DNA from: Mercurialis annua
Lineage: Eukaryota; Streptophyta; Magnoliopsida; Malpighiales; Euphorbiaceae
Direction: 5' to 3'
Length of the DNA: 64,000 bases
NCBI RefSeq assembly: GCF_937616625.2
Contig: NC_065572.1
Location: forward strand, 75,886,653-75,950,652
Of this stretch, positions 23,847-35,820 are shown one piece after another (the first letter of the stretch is position 1; every line of letters starts with the position of its first letter). The notes beneath the pieces are model-generated. The model ran no database searches and was not told the origin of the DNA. It saw only the letters and a program-made list of their open reading frames with translations. The position numbers were made by a program, and so were the translations under genes.

Positions 23847-26800
23847 ATTGAAATTGATAATTATTATTTCCTGGAATGAAAGTTCTTAAGGTAATTGAAA
23901 TAAAAATAAAAATTTAGGCATTAATTTGATGGATTATACAAAGTTTAGGTGCAATCATGTAGTTAATTTCAATATTTAAAATGTTAGAATAAATGTGAAA
24001 TTCTTTAGAGATTATATCTGTTTATTCATTTTTAAAAATATTTTACTATGTTGACTATTTATTTTTAGTGAAAATATCATTTGTCTTTTCTTTTTAATAA
24101 TTGAGAAGGGAGAATGCATATGAGAGGATTTGAGCTTAGTAGTTTGCTGCTTATCCTTTATTTATGCAAAATTTGTCTGTCCAATTTTTATAGAAAATTT
24201 GTGAATTTTTTATAAAAAAACTTATGAATATACTATTAAAAATTTAACAATTGAGTTATTATAATACTAAGGCATATATGTAAATTTTTATTTTTATTTT
24301 GTAATACGAATACAAAATTTAATATTATATTATTAAAAATAATATTATGTAATTTCTGAATTTTTACATTTATAATTGCTAAAAAAATTATCTGATATGT
24401 CAAAAAAAGTAGATTATTATTCAATATATAAGACAATGGCTAGGGAATCATGCATATCGTATGGGTTATTAAAAGGGTTAATCATTTAAAACTATTCACC
24501 TTTTTTCTTTTGGTTTATGATTTAAATTTTTAATTTTTAATTTTAATGTTAAAATTTACGATTTTGAAAATTTGAGTCATAAACAAAAAAACTGAAACAT
24601 TTGAGTGTCTTTTAATGTTAAGTCTAACTAAAACTAACAAATCACCTTCTTCTTTTTCGCTAGAGATAAATTTAGTCTTAATTAGTTGTTAGATATATGT
24701 TATGTTAAATCAGCTTTAATTTGGCTGTACTAAAATTCGTAGTTGAGAGCTCAGAAATGCATTTGGAGAATCTAACCACTTGAGTTAGATTTCACTGGAT
24801 AAGTCTAGTACTAGCTTAAACAAATGACTAAATTAATGTCGAAAATAAGTCAAACTTTTTGGATTTATATTTATCCAACATTTTCAAATGTTGTAGATTT
24901 ATTTAAATTTGATCAATTTACTGAAAATTAATTTAAATTTTTAAAGTTAATTTAATTGTATTTGTGTGACGATTTTTTTAGGAACTTATGTAATAATTGA
25001 ATGTGTAATTTTTAATTTGTTTTAAAAAGAAGCTGTCAGATTGCCACATAGTTTTTATAGTTTTATATTTTATGTCATCTTGGTATTACCACGTATACAC
25101 GACTAAATTAATTTTAGAAATTTGTATAGATTTTCAGCGAACTGGTCAAATTAAGTAGAATATATTTATAATTTTTGAAAAGTTTGAATAGATTTCAGAA
25201 AGTAGAATTTTCTTGATCTTTTTGTTCTATTAGACCTTAACAAATTAAGTATCTCATATGGTTTACTTCATTTTATGAAAGGGCATCCCAAATTAAATAT
25301 TTATAATTAGCATATATTTCTTCCGTACTATGAATATATTTATTTTTAATTTTTGAGTTATTCTGAAAAATTTAAAAATAATTTATCTTTATGAATATTT
25401 ATAATTATGGACTAATATTAATTGTTTCAATATATCTTTTGATTCTGGCCAATAAAATTTACTAATTAGACTTAGTTTATGATTAGTTTAAAATATTATA
25501 AAAAATATATGTAGTATTATTCTTATTTCTTAATTCATGTACAAATTTAAAAGTGTTAATCTTTTTTGTATTGAAAGGACAATGAGATTATTTTATTCGT
25601 TTGGTTTATTTTAAAGCAAAAACAAATATAATTGGACTTTAATGTAAGTCAACACTTTATTTAAAATAAGCATAGTTCTTGGCTGGCCATGATATAAAAC
25701 AATAATGAAAGTAATTTATTTGGACAACAAGTATATCAAATTAAATTAGTATTTGATTCAATGCCTTGCGTTTTACTGAAGCATTAAATAAAATAATTCT
25801 TTTTTTTTGATGAATAATAAAATAATTCTTTTCCTAATAAAAAAACCATTCATGAATACAATATTATATTATACTCCATTATATTATGCTATTTGTCATA
25901 TGGAAACAAGCACTAACATTCACTATAAATAATGTAAAGAATTTGCAAAGATAAGTCAACGCACCAAATGCAGGGGCTGAAAGTTGCAATTAGCATGTGA
26001 GCAGCTAAAGTTTTATTTGACCGAACAAATTCATCGATTCTTATTTGTCCCCAACTTAATTTTCTTTTTAAAATTGTCTCCTCAAACACAAGTTCAATTT
26101 CGAGGTCATGCCGTTAATCAATAATGGATAAAAGATCAATTCACCCCTCAATTTGGCACACAAGATCAAAAACATCAATTTAAATAAAAACATGAAAACG
26201 AAATCCACAATTTGTACATTGTAGCTAATTTAAACTACAAATGCACAAACAAACAAGAGTTGAAGTCTTAAAGGGTTTTGACGAGGTATAATTTAATTAG
26301 GGTTCGCAGTGGTGGAGTAACTAGATCGGGAAAAAAAATATCATGTTCCTTGTTTCATTAAAAATAACATTTTTAGTCTTTTGTGTTAAATTAAGGGGTT
26401 GAATTGATCAGTTATTCAACTATTATCCTATAAATTACGATGAATCGATTCAACCGGCAATTGGTGGCTACATCAATTCATCAACGAGTTTAATTTTGAA
26501 AAACTTCTACTGGATAATTAATTTTGAAAATTACTGATCTTTCATTCTTTATTTTAGTAACTAAATTTTAGTTATTTTTTGTTTATAGAACTTCAATTTT
26601 TTTAATGAGTTTTTCCCACATAAAATGATTAGGTCACAGCCGGATTTTGACATATGGCATCTGAATTTTGCTACTTTTACTTTGAAAACTTATTATACAT
26701 ACATAATTTTATTTTGGAAAGGAGTTTTTAAACCAAATTGTGCATACATGACAAATTTTCAGAAAATGATAAATACATTACGACTGTTATCTAAGCATTT

Positions 26801-26934
26801 TTACTAGACAAAACTAAAATGAAAAAAAAAAAATAAAGTCCAATTACCAAAAGATAAAATAAAATCAAAGTCTCATAACTAAAATAAAAAAAATCCAGTG
26901 ACCTTCATAATTAATCATCCATATTTTACTCTTA
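23847..26934. other. AT-rich intergenic, no gene seen
   Basis: About 3 kb without a credible coding frame, RNA gene or bounded element; the short frames (24236-24436, 26625-26807) are low-complexity. Confidence 0.4.
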
Positions 26935-27743
26935 CACTCTGTTTGGATGGGGTGAGTTGAAGTGTAAGTAATGGAAGGGTAAGGAAAGGTAAAGCTAGAA
27001 AGGGAGGTAAAGGAAAGTTCTTGCCTTCCCTTTGTTTGGGAGGAGAATTTTAAAGGAGTGTAAAATAAAAGAAAATTAAATATTATAATTATTAAAATAG
27101 TTTTATAATTTAAAAAATACATAATTATTAGATATCATAATTTTTTAAAATTTTTAAATTAATTTTAATGTAGTTATATATGTTTTTTTATTAAAATTTT
27201 AAAAAAATAATATTTTTTATCATTAAACTTAAACAAATTAATATTACTAATAAAAATAATTAAATATTAAACGATATGTGCTGTAGTAAAAAAATCATTT
27301 TAACGATTTACATATTCATTACCATCTTAATTTTTTAATATATTATAAAATAAAATTAAACAAATTAAAATAATAATATTAGTAGTTAATTTATATAAAA
27401 AATAAATTTTTAAAATAAAATATAACTATATTTTTAAGTCTAAATGATCAAATAAAAGTAATACAGAATAATTTCTACTATTATAATAAATAAAAATAAA
27501 ATTAATATTTTTTTCATTTAAGATAAAAATAATAATAATATCATTAGTTAATTTCCTTTCCTTCACTTACACCCCAATTTGGAGTGTAAGAAAAATGAGA
27601 GTTTTTATGAGCTGGGAGTGTAAGGCTTCCTTTTCCTTTTCCTTCCCCTTCCTTTAAATTTTATCTCCCAATCAAAGATAAGTAGTTTACCTCCTTTCCC
27701 TTCTCTTCCCTTTCCCTTCCTTACCCTCAATACAAACAGAGCC
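26935..27743. mobile_element. Non-autonomous DNA transposon with CTCTGTTTG termini (PIF/Harbinger-like?)
   Basis: The left end CACTCTGTTTGGATGGGG and the complement of the right end GGCTCTGTTTGTATTGAGGG are inverted repeats. Long purine-rich (left) and pyrimidine-rich (right) arms extend them. GGNCTGTTTGG ends are frequent in Tourist-type MITEs, which duplicate TTA; here TTA is on the left and ATA on the right, so the TSD is not clean. The class is inference. Confidence 0.5.
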
Positions 27744-28827
27744 ATACATTAAAAGAAAAATACATTTTTAAATTAAAAAAAAAGGTATTAATTTTATTTC
27801 TTTTGGTAAGAGATCACATAAACAATGATTTTTTTTGGTATAGTTTGAATTACTCTAGTGTAAATTTTACACCAAGTACATAGATCTGATAGAAGGGTGT
27901 AAGTGCGACCCATTCCTCTACAGATAATGGATTGAATTAAAATAAATTTTTAAATAATACTAACACTAACAACAAACACCTAATTTAATATAATTCTACC
28001 TTTGATTAAAAAAATTATTATTTTTTATATCGCAATATTGTCAAAACATCAATTTTACTTAATTTTGAGAGTTAAGTACCTATAAAATCATCATTTACAT
28101 TCCTTTTCAATTTAATCACATTTTTAAAAGTTGTCATATAACACCGTTATCTTTCAAAGAAATTCAAATCTATCACCATTTAAAAATGTGACTAAATCCA
28201 TGCGTTTCACCTTTTTGCGATTTAAACCAAACGTTTACAAACGTTACGAAACAAATCCCATAAAGTGATATGGCATAACACCCCAAATTCCTCAAATGAA
28301 GAAATCGTGCTAAATATGAAAAAATTGAAAGGTCTTGATAAAATTGAAAAAGGGTGTCAAAGAGGTGATTTAATATATAATTAAACTTTAAAAAAAATTG
28401 TCTCGTTATACTTTATTTTCCCAGTCAGTTTAAATTATTTGCTAGATTTTAAACCGCTAATGGATTTGAATTCTTTTAAATGTGGTTTTTTATATGACAA
28501 CTTTTAAAATACGTGATTAAATCTAACAAAGGTGTAAATGTGGTAATTTGATATGTAAGTAAATTCTAATTTTAATAAATATATTTAAATAGTAGTGTTT
28601 TTTTAGTGAAGTGTTGGAAATTAGAAATCGAAAAACGCACCAGAGAATCTCAATTAGGTTTATTTTTTTATTTCGTAATAACTCATTAATTTCATGACAT
28701 TCTCTTAGCGTTCGCATCATGCTTTTAAAGACCAAAAATAACATAAAAATTTTCATTACAGCAATAAAACTAAAAAATTAGCAAAATAATAAGATTTTTG
28801 CATATTACAATCATAAAAAATAAAAGC
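27744..28827. other. AT-rich intergenic, no gene seen
   Basis: Two segments (about 28076-28230 and 28440-28560) are related to each other in inverted orientation (GTGATTAAATC / AAATTGCACC-like words), suggesting an old foldback element without clear edges. Confidence 0.3.
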
Positions 28828-28919
28828 ATGAAATCCTGGAGCCGGTTCCCACCTAGAGTGATTGCAACTCTGTGCCTAGCCAGCTTATCCACTACTTGAT
28901 TCCCTTCTCGACGTATAAT
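28828..28919 (-). pseudogene. Fragment of a retroelement RNase H C-terminus
   Basis: The minus strand encodes about 32 residues including RREGNQVVDKLARH, the motif that ends RVT_3-type RNase H domains of plant LINEs (an N-x2-A/V-D-x-L-A core). The frame is lost on both sides. It is unrelated in detail to the LINE at 30682. Confidence 0.55.
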
Positions 28920-29209
28920 TCAATTTTTTAATTTTATCAATTGTAGTTTAATTTTGATAAGTATATTTCTATAAAAAAGTGGTAATTTTCAACATTATAT
29001 TATTCGCTAACTTATTTACAACTTTATCTTTCAAGTTTTAACTTTTCTTTTCTAACTTTTTTTATTTTATGAAATATACTTTTTTTTTCTTTTAATTCCA
29101 CAAATACCTTTTTTAGTTTCCAATTTCGATTTTCGGTTGACCAAACCGACCGATTGCACAACCCTATTTTTTAATTTTTAGTAATTTATTTTTTCTATTA
29201 ATGTTTTTC

Positions 29210-29500
29210 CTGGATTTTTTTTAATAGTGTATATTTAGTGTTTTTATGATGTTTTTATAGTGTAAGATTGGTGTATATAGAGTGTATATATAGTCTATTT
29301 ATAGTGTATTTATGGCATTTTGTAGTGTATTTTATGGTCTATACCATGAAACACTACAAATACACCATAAACACTGCAAGTACATCATAAACACTGTAAA
29401 TGCACCATATATATACTAAAAAACGGCAGAAATACACTATAAATACACCAAAAATACACTAAAACGTAAATATATTATAAAATTACTACAAATGCACCAT
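29210..29500. repeat. Imperfect inverted repeat made of AGTGTATTTATGGT-like units
   Basis: The left arm (about 29225-29335) repeats TAGTGTAT/TTATAGTG; the right arm (about 29350-29500) repeats its complement (ACACTATAAATACACCA). The centre is at TGGTCTATACCA near 29342. Confidence 0.65.
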
Positions 29501-29679
29501 AAATCAATTTGTTCTTTACAAAATCAATAGCAATAAACAAATCTATGGATAAGAGAAGACAAAATAAATAATTATATGAATAATAGAATAATTTTATAAA
29601 CAAAAAATTATAGATCTACAATAATTTATTTACAAAATGTTTAAATCATTACAAAAAACCTAAAATATTATAAAAATCT

Positions 29680-29945
29680 AAAAACGAGTCGAGAAATTCA
29701 TAGTGCGAACGAAAGAGACGAACGGACTAGCGCGAACGGAAAAGACGAACGAAAAAACGACTTGAGACGACGAGAAATCTATCGGAAGTAGACGAACGGA
29801 AGCGCGACCGGAAAGACGAATGGAAAAGACGAACGAAAAAATAATCGGAGGAGACAAACTGAAAATCAAATGAAAAAGAAGAAGAAAAGAAGAGAGAACT
29901 TTGAGAGAGAACAGAGAGAAAAAAGAGCGGCTATGTAAAAATTTA
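29680..29945. repeat. Purine-rich tract with GACGAACGGA units
   Basis: GACGAACGGA and near variants recur about eight times, then the tract becomes GAAGAAAAGAAGAGAGAA. The minus 63-codon frame is a by-product. Placed after the inverted repeat at 29210, it resembles the end domain of the MULE at 42627. Confidence 0.5.
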
Positions 29946-30681
29946 ACTTAAAATGGGATAAAACTTATTTATATAGTGGGTATTTTTGGTAAATAAGTTA
30001 GAGAAATAGGTAGTGTAGGAAATTAGGAAAAGATGGGGCAAAATGGTGTAAATACTTTGCTAAAAACATGTATTTAGAAAATAATCCCACAAAAAAGATT
30101 GGACCACAAATACAAAAAATGAAAAAGTTAAATATTTTTATAGATATATCTAGTGTACAATAATTAAAATATATTTATTAAAATTAGCAAAATTAATGTT
30201 TTTGAATTTATTTTTGTGTGATTAAGCCAAATTTGGTTTAACTTTTCTGTTGAAGTTTTAATTTTTTGCTTTTTAATAATTCCATTTAAATATATGGTGA
30301 TCTTTTTCTAAAAATTGTTGGTATAACTTTTTGAACTTCCAACATCTATTTTTTAAAAAAGCTCAATTTAATTTTTTTATTAATAGTTGATAGCTGATAG
30401 TTGATTTGGTTTAAATTATTTTAAAATGATCCGATTATTTATATTATAGTAGTTATAATTAAATTATTTTAAAATTAATTATAAACTCATTAATTTTTTA
30501 TATAATGATTTAAGAATAAATGTCATTGTTATATAATTTTATAATTTTTCTATTAAAATGTATTATTTATTATTTAAGAATAAAAAAAATCAATATTATT
30601 TAACATATTAAAAACTACAAGGAATAAAATTTCAGCAAATAAACATTATCTTTCAACTATTAGCTAAAAGCAAAACTAATC

Positions 30682-33600
30682 ATTCGGTGTTATTCTTGGA
30701 GCTTAAACTTTGGCAGCATTCTAATCACTGCCGTCGTTTTCGTTTTGAGAATTCTTGGCTAAGGGAGCATGATTGCTCTGAGGTGGTAGGCAACGCTTGG
30801 AACAAAGCTACGAGCCACTGTATCACAGACCGGATAAGGAATTGTAGCACAGCTCTTCAAGAATGGGGTCACAAAATCGGCATGAACTTCAAAAAGAAAT
30901 TGAAAGCTCACAAGGAGATGATTGACAGATATAGAGGCAAGCACGACGTCTTCTCCATTGATCAGTTTAATTATGCTTCTAAAGAGTATGGCTCTATCCT
31001 TGCTCAGCAGGAGGATTACTGGCGCCAGAGAGCAAAGCTGTATTGGTTCCAAGAAGGAGACTGCAACTCAAAATATTTTCACTCGTATGCTTCTGCCCGC
31101 AAAAAGAAAAACTCGGTTCAACAATTGAAAGATGACATGGGAACATGGCGTTCATGGAACTCAGGTTTGAACTTGATTATTGAGAATTATTTTACTTCTA
31201 TTTATGCTTCTAGTCCTGGAAGTATGAATGACATTATCTCTTTGATTGATGTTGGGATTACTGATAGCCAAAACAATGATCTTACCAAAGCTTTCACTAA
31301 GGATGAAGTTTACTCTGCAGTTTTTTCCATGCATCCGGATAAGAGCCCAGGCCCTGATGGCCTTAATCCGGCCTTCTACCAAAGATTTTGGCACATTGTA
31401 GGTCATGAAGTCACTAAATCTTGTCTCAATATGTTAAACTGTTGCCATATGCCTGATAGGTTGAATGACACCCTTATTGTCATGATCCCTAAGAAAGATA
31501 ATGTTGAGTATATAACTGATATGCGGCCTATTGCCCTTTGCAATGTTTTATTTAAAATTGTCTCGAAGATGCTTGCGAACAGGCTTAAACAGGTGCTGCC
31601 CTCTATCATTTCATCGTCCCAAAGCGCTTTTATGTCAGAGAGACTTATTTCTGACAATGTCATTGTGGCTTATGAGTTCCTTCATCATCTCAAGTGTAAA
31701 AGGCAAGGAAAAACAGGGTTGGCTGCTCTTAAACTAGATATGAGCAAGGCCTACGAGCGGGTTGAATGGAGATTTATCAAAAGTATGCTTCAGGCTCTTG
31801 GTTTTTCTGTAGTTTGGATTAACTGGATCATGCTGTGTATTGAGACTGTCAGGTACTCTGTTCTGCATGATGGTCAAGAGATGGGACCGATTATTCCTCA
31901 TCGTGGACTTAGACAGGGGGACCCCTTATCCCCTTATCTTTTTATCATTTGTGCTGAAGGTTTGTCAAGACTACTTCAGTTCAGAGCCAGTCAAGGGTTG
32001 ATTCATGGGTTCAGGATTGCTCCTTCGGCTCCCACTGTTTCGCATCTATTCTTCGCTGATGACAGCTATCTCTTCGTCAAAGCTACAGAGGAAGAAGCCA
32101 TTTGCATCAGAGACTGTCTTGTGAGCTATGAGAGCGCTTCCGGGCAACAAGTTAATTTCCAAAAATCGTCGATCACGTTCAGCAGAAATACAAGTTCTAA
32201 TATGTGTCTGGCTGTTTGCAACTCGCTCCACGTTAAGAAAGTTGATGAAATGAGTGTTTACCTTGGTCTTCCCATCTCTGTTGGTAGAAGTAAAACTCAT
32301 ACTTTTGGCTACATAAAGGACCGCATTCAAAATAGACTTCAAGACTGGAAGGAGAAGTTTTTATCCAAGGCAGGTAAAGAAACTCTCATCAAGTCGGTCC
32401 TTCAATCTTTGCCGACCTATGCTATGAGTGTGTTTTTGTTACCAAAGACTCTTTGTGAAGATATCGAGAAGATTATCTCGAGGTTTTGGTGGAATTCTTC
32501 GGGTTCGTCTAGCACTAGCATCATATGGCAGAGGTGGGAGAGAATGTGCATTCCGAAAAATATGGGGGGCCTTGGCTTTCGTAGTTTCCACGAATTCAAC
32601 TTAGCCCTTTTGGCTAAACATAGTTGGCGTTTATTGCATCAACCAGACTCTTTGGCCTCCACCATTCTAAAAGCTCGTTATTTTCCAGATTGTAATCTCT
32701 TTCACGCCTGCCTTGGTAGCAACCCCTCTTATGTCTGGCGAAGCATTTTAGCTGGTAGAGAAATAGTTCAGAAAGGCATTATGCGAAAAGTTAGTAATGG
32801 GACTTCTACGAATATTTGGACTGATCCTTGGCTCCCTTCGGAGGATGACTCTCTTGTTAAAACTGCGAGACCGGAAGGGACTCAACTTCACTTAGTCTCT
32901 CAGCTTATTTCTCCTCATCGCAGCTGGAATATTCCCCTTATTTCATCTATTTTCAGCTTGAGGGATACGAATCTGATCTTGTCTATCCCTCTCGCTCAAA
33001 GGCCAACAGCAGATTCTTGGATGTGGAAAAGAGATCGGAAAGGTGTCTTTACGGTTAAAAGCGCTTACTTCCAAGCCTTTCAATCGCAGCATTTAGTTTC
33101 CTCTAATACTGAAACTGTGAATTGGAAGCGTTTCTGGAAAATTGCTACTGCTCCAAAAGTGAAAAACTGTTTGTGGAGAGCTCTCTCCGGTAACCTGCCT
33201 ACGGTGAACAATTTACTGAAGCGCTTTGCTGCTGTCATGAATTCTTGTCCGGTGTGTGGAATGGTAGGAGAATCAGAGGAGCACGTTTTCAGGGATTGCC
33301 CGTTCACCCAACATTGCCTTGGTCTCTTTTTCAATTGCCAGAATATAACAGCTACCTCTTCTTTTAGAGAATGGTTTAATTTTCTTATGCTTGGCTTGCC
33401 TACTGATAAAGTTGCAGGTCTGGCTACTCTTCTCTGGAGCCTTTGGAAGCACAGAAATGATGTACTTTGGAATAAGCTTGTCAAAACGCCTGCTGACATT
33501 GTTGTTGAAGCTAATAATTTCTTTAGTCAATGGACTTCGGCAAAACTTCTCAAGATGAGCCCGTCTGCTATTTGCAACCGAACGAGTAACAGTTCTTGGC

Positions 33601-34108
33601 TTAAACCTGCTGTTGGCTTTCTCACCTGTAATGTGGATGCATCTGTTCCAGCCGAAGGGGATTTTAGCGCGTATGGCTTTTTACTCCGTGACTATCAGGG
33701 GAACTGTATTGCAGCCAAGCATGCCGGAGTGATGGGTAAGATGGAACCAAGGGTAGCTGAAGCGATTGGCTTCCGAGAAGCTTTAAGCTGGATCAAATTG
33801 AAGAACTACACTTGTATTCGTGTCGAGTCTGACTGTCAGGAGCTCGTTCTTGCTTTAAATCGTCCTTCTGGAGATTTATCTTACTTCTCTGACATTGTCC
33901 GTGATTGTGTTTATTTGATTAGCACTATGGATAGTATATCCGTTGCTTTTGTAAAACGCTCAGCGAATGCGGCTGCTCATTGCTTAGCTAAAGCAGTCGA
34001 TTCTATGTCTGTGTGTAGGGAGTGGGATAGTCCTCCCTCTTTTCTTGTTTCTGCCATCCTTTTTGATCTTTAATAAAGGTTGAGCGTTTTTCCTCAAAAA
34101 AAAAAAAA
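30682..34108 (+). mobile_element. 5'-truncated L1-type LINE
   Basis: It contains ORF2 without its endonuclease part, a short 3' UTR (AATAAAGGTTGAGCG...) and a 13-A tail at 34096-34108. 5' truncation plus a poly(A) end is the usual product of target-primed reverse transcription. I found no clear TSD. Confidence 0.85.
30687..34073 (+). CDS. LINE ORF2: reverse transcriptase plus RNase H, endonuclease missing
   Basis: 1,128 uninterrupted codons ending in TAA. The apparent start is GTG, so the true start codon was lost with the 5' end. Residues 1-30 are the linker that follows the apurinic endonuclease in full-length plant LINEs. The reverse transcriptase domain (about 180-500) has PDKSPGPDGL, LRQGDPLSPYLF (near 407) and the catalytic FADDSYLF (near 455), where the Asp pair binds metal. 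A zf-RVT region follows, with CPVCG...EHVFRDC (about 851-870). The C-terminal RNase H domain (about 980-1110) shows NVDAS, E in AEAIGFREA and D in VESDCQ. No stop or frameshift is seen, so it is young. It cannot cut its target without the endonuclease. It is not a host gene. Confidence 0.9.
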   Translation: MLFLELKLWQHSNHCRRFRFENSWLREHDCSEVVGNAWNKATSHCITDRIRNCSTALQEWGHKIGMNFKKKLKAHKEMIDRYRGKHDVFSIDQFNYASKEYGSILAQQEDYWRQRAKLYWFQEGDCNSKYFHSYASARKKKNSVQQLKDDMGTWRSWNSGLNLIIENYFTSIYASSPGSMNDIISLIDVGITDSQNNDLTKAFTKDEVYSAVFSMHPDKSPGPDGLNPAFYQRFWHIVGHEVTKSCLNMLNCCHMPDRLNDTLIVMIPKKDNVEYITDMRPIALCNVLFKIVSKMLANRLKQVLPSIISSSQSAFMSERLISDNVIVAYEFLHHLKCKRQGKTGLAALKLDMSKAYERVEWRFIKSMLQALGFSVVWINWIMLCIETVRYSVLHDGQEMGPIIPHRGLRQGDPLSPYLFIICAEGLSRLLQFRASQGLIHGFRIAPSAPTVSHLFFADDSYLFVKATEEEAICIRDCLVSYESASGQQVNFQKSSITFSRNTSSNMCLAVCNSLHVKKVDEMSVYLGLPISVGRSKTHTFGYIKDRIQNRLQDWKEKFLSKAGKETLIKSVLQSLPTYAMSVFLLPKTLCEDIEKIISRFWWNSSGSSSTSIIWQRWERMCIPKNMGGLGFRSFHEFNLALLAKHSWRLLHQPDSLASTILKARYFPDCNLFHACLGSNPSYVWRSILAGREIVQKGIMRKVSNGTSTNIWTDPWLPSEDDSLVKTARPEGTQLHLVSQLISPHRSWNIPLISSIFSLRDTNLILSIPLAQRPTADSWMWKRDRKGVFTVKSAYFQAFQSQHLVSSNTETVNWKRFWKIATAPKVKNCLWRALSGNLPTVNNLLKRFAAVMNSCPVCGMVGESEEHVFRDCPFTQHCLGLFFNCQNITATSSFREWFNFLMLGLPTDKVAGLATLLWSLWKHRNDVLWNKLVKTPADIVVEANNFFSQWTSAKLLKMSPSAICNRTSNSSWLKPAVGFLTCNVDASVPAEGDFSAYGFLLRDYQGNCIAAKHAGVMGKMEPRVAEAIGFREALSWIKLKNYTCIRVESDCQELVLALNRPSGDLSYFSDIVRDCVYLISTMDSISVAFVKRSANAAAHCLAKAVDSMSVCREWDSPPSFLVSAILFDL

Positions 34109-34151
34109 TAGATCTTTTATTATTTTTTTCAATTTTTTTCCTGTAAAACAG

Positions 34152-34375
34152 GAGAGATTCTTAGGTAGATTCAGTCTATCACGTCATCCGTGTACTAAGC
34201 TTATCATATAATGACACGTCATTAAAATGATGGCAATCTTGTAAATTCGTTTATGACTTATTTACACTTTTGAATAGTTATATTACAAGATTGCCATCAT
34301 TTTAATGACGTGTTATTATGTGATAGGTTTAGTCCACGGATAACGTGATGCACTGAGTATACTTAAGAATTTCTC
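34152..34375. mobile_element. Foldback MITE with near full-length inverted repeats (MULE type)
   Basis: The two halves are complementary over about 100 bp each (GACACGTCATTAAAATGATGGCAATCTTGTAA and its complement at 34286-34317 in part). Ends are GAGAGATTC and GAATTTCTC. The flanks GTAAAACAG (34143-34151) and CTAAAACAG (34376-34384) are a 9-bp TSD with one mismatch. It could form a long hairpin RNA if transcribed. Confidence 0.75.
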
Positions 34376-34384
34376 CTAAAACAG

Positions 34385-35820
34385 AGAGAGCTATTTTGAG
34401 AAGTGAAGTCAAATAAATGACACCCTCCCCTCTAAAAAGAAAAAAAAAATGACACCCTCCAATAAGGAATTGATTACTGGATTTATAGGGTAAAAATGAA
34501 ATCCCCCATGTTCTTAATGCTCCCCTTTTCTTACATCTCTCACGATGTTGATGTGACAAAAAACTAATATCCGAGAGTCCATTTTTGCAGTACTATATAA
34601 GTCAAATCTGAATTTGTACAAATAACTTAAGCCTCACTTTGGTTCTCCTTAATTATTCCCTCAACTACCTATACATGCCTACTTTTTGGCTATCTAATTA
34701 CTTGGGTTTTTAAGATACTGATTCAAAAAATGCACATAAATTTTTCAGTTAGAGTTTCTTGCTATGAGTCTTAGGCATGACTCACTTGCAATTTTAATTT
34801 AATTTAGTGGGGGTACTAATCTCGTTTAAGAAGAGATTCCCCATTTCAGAATAGCATTTTTAAATAGAAGAGTATCAGAATGCAAATCTGAGTGTTGTCT
34901 CCTTATACAGTACTCCTCTGTAAAAATTGATTGGACGCAGAGTAATTATCTAAGCAGCCGGCGGCCTGTAAATGGTAGACGTCATGTGTGTTAAATTAAG
35001 ACTAAGTTAGACCGACTTTAAGCCTAAAACATCTCATATGGTTACAAATGCAACAAATCTCTAAATTGTTTTTAGTTTTAACTTTTATTAATTGGCATTT
35101 AGCTAGCTTGAGGCTTGTGGCTTCAAGACAAACTTCACGTTTCTCGCATTAATAATATATATATGCCCATGGATGCATATTGATTCATTTAATTTGTACG
35201 TAGTTAAATCAACTTATGCTCGTACAATTGTATTTATAAGTTAATGCGTGTGCTGATAAAGTTACTTAGAAGCCTGTGTGCATGCATGCACACCTTCTTT
35301 TCAGCATCCAGATTCATTAATTTAGGCATCAGTTTTAATTTCTTGTTTGATTCACTTTTTATTTCTCCCATTCAGTGTGGTTGGACACAATCCCTTTGTA
35401 TCATTTGCAAAATAACTAATCCATTCAAAAATTCAAATTCTTGTCCTTGTAAGGCAAATGTCTATTGCTCTGTTTATTTAATTAATCAGATTAGATTATA
35501 TAATATGAGATTATACGCATTTTTTAATTTCTAATATAATTATCATCTTCCTTTCAATGCAATGTTTGAGGCTTATGATTGGATTTAATAGTTAAAAAAA
35601 AAGTGGGCTAATAAGACATTATTCAAAAACTATGTTTCTACACAAAAATTGTACTAGTGAACAAGAGTACAAAATTTAATAACTGTGGGCTATAATTTCA
35701 GCTACTTTTTTTCCAGCTATTTCTGTACAATTAGAACAGAATTAAGAGCCTAGAAGGAGGAGACAAAAAAAAAGAAATAAAGAAAAACTCCCAACTGGTA
35801 ATGATCAGAATCAGCAAGTT
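34385..35820. other. Intergenic between the LINE and the MATE gene
   Basis: No coding frame of note; the lower part (about 35500-35820) should hold the 3' UTR of the minus-strand MATE gene. Confidence 0.4.

Noticed and set aside
29678..29869. 63-codon minus frame rich in Ser/Phe/Arg
   Set aside because: By-product of the GACGAACGGA purine tract.
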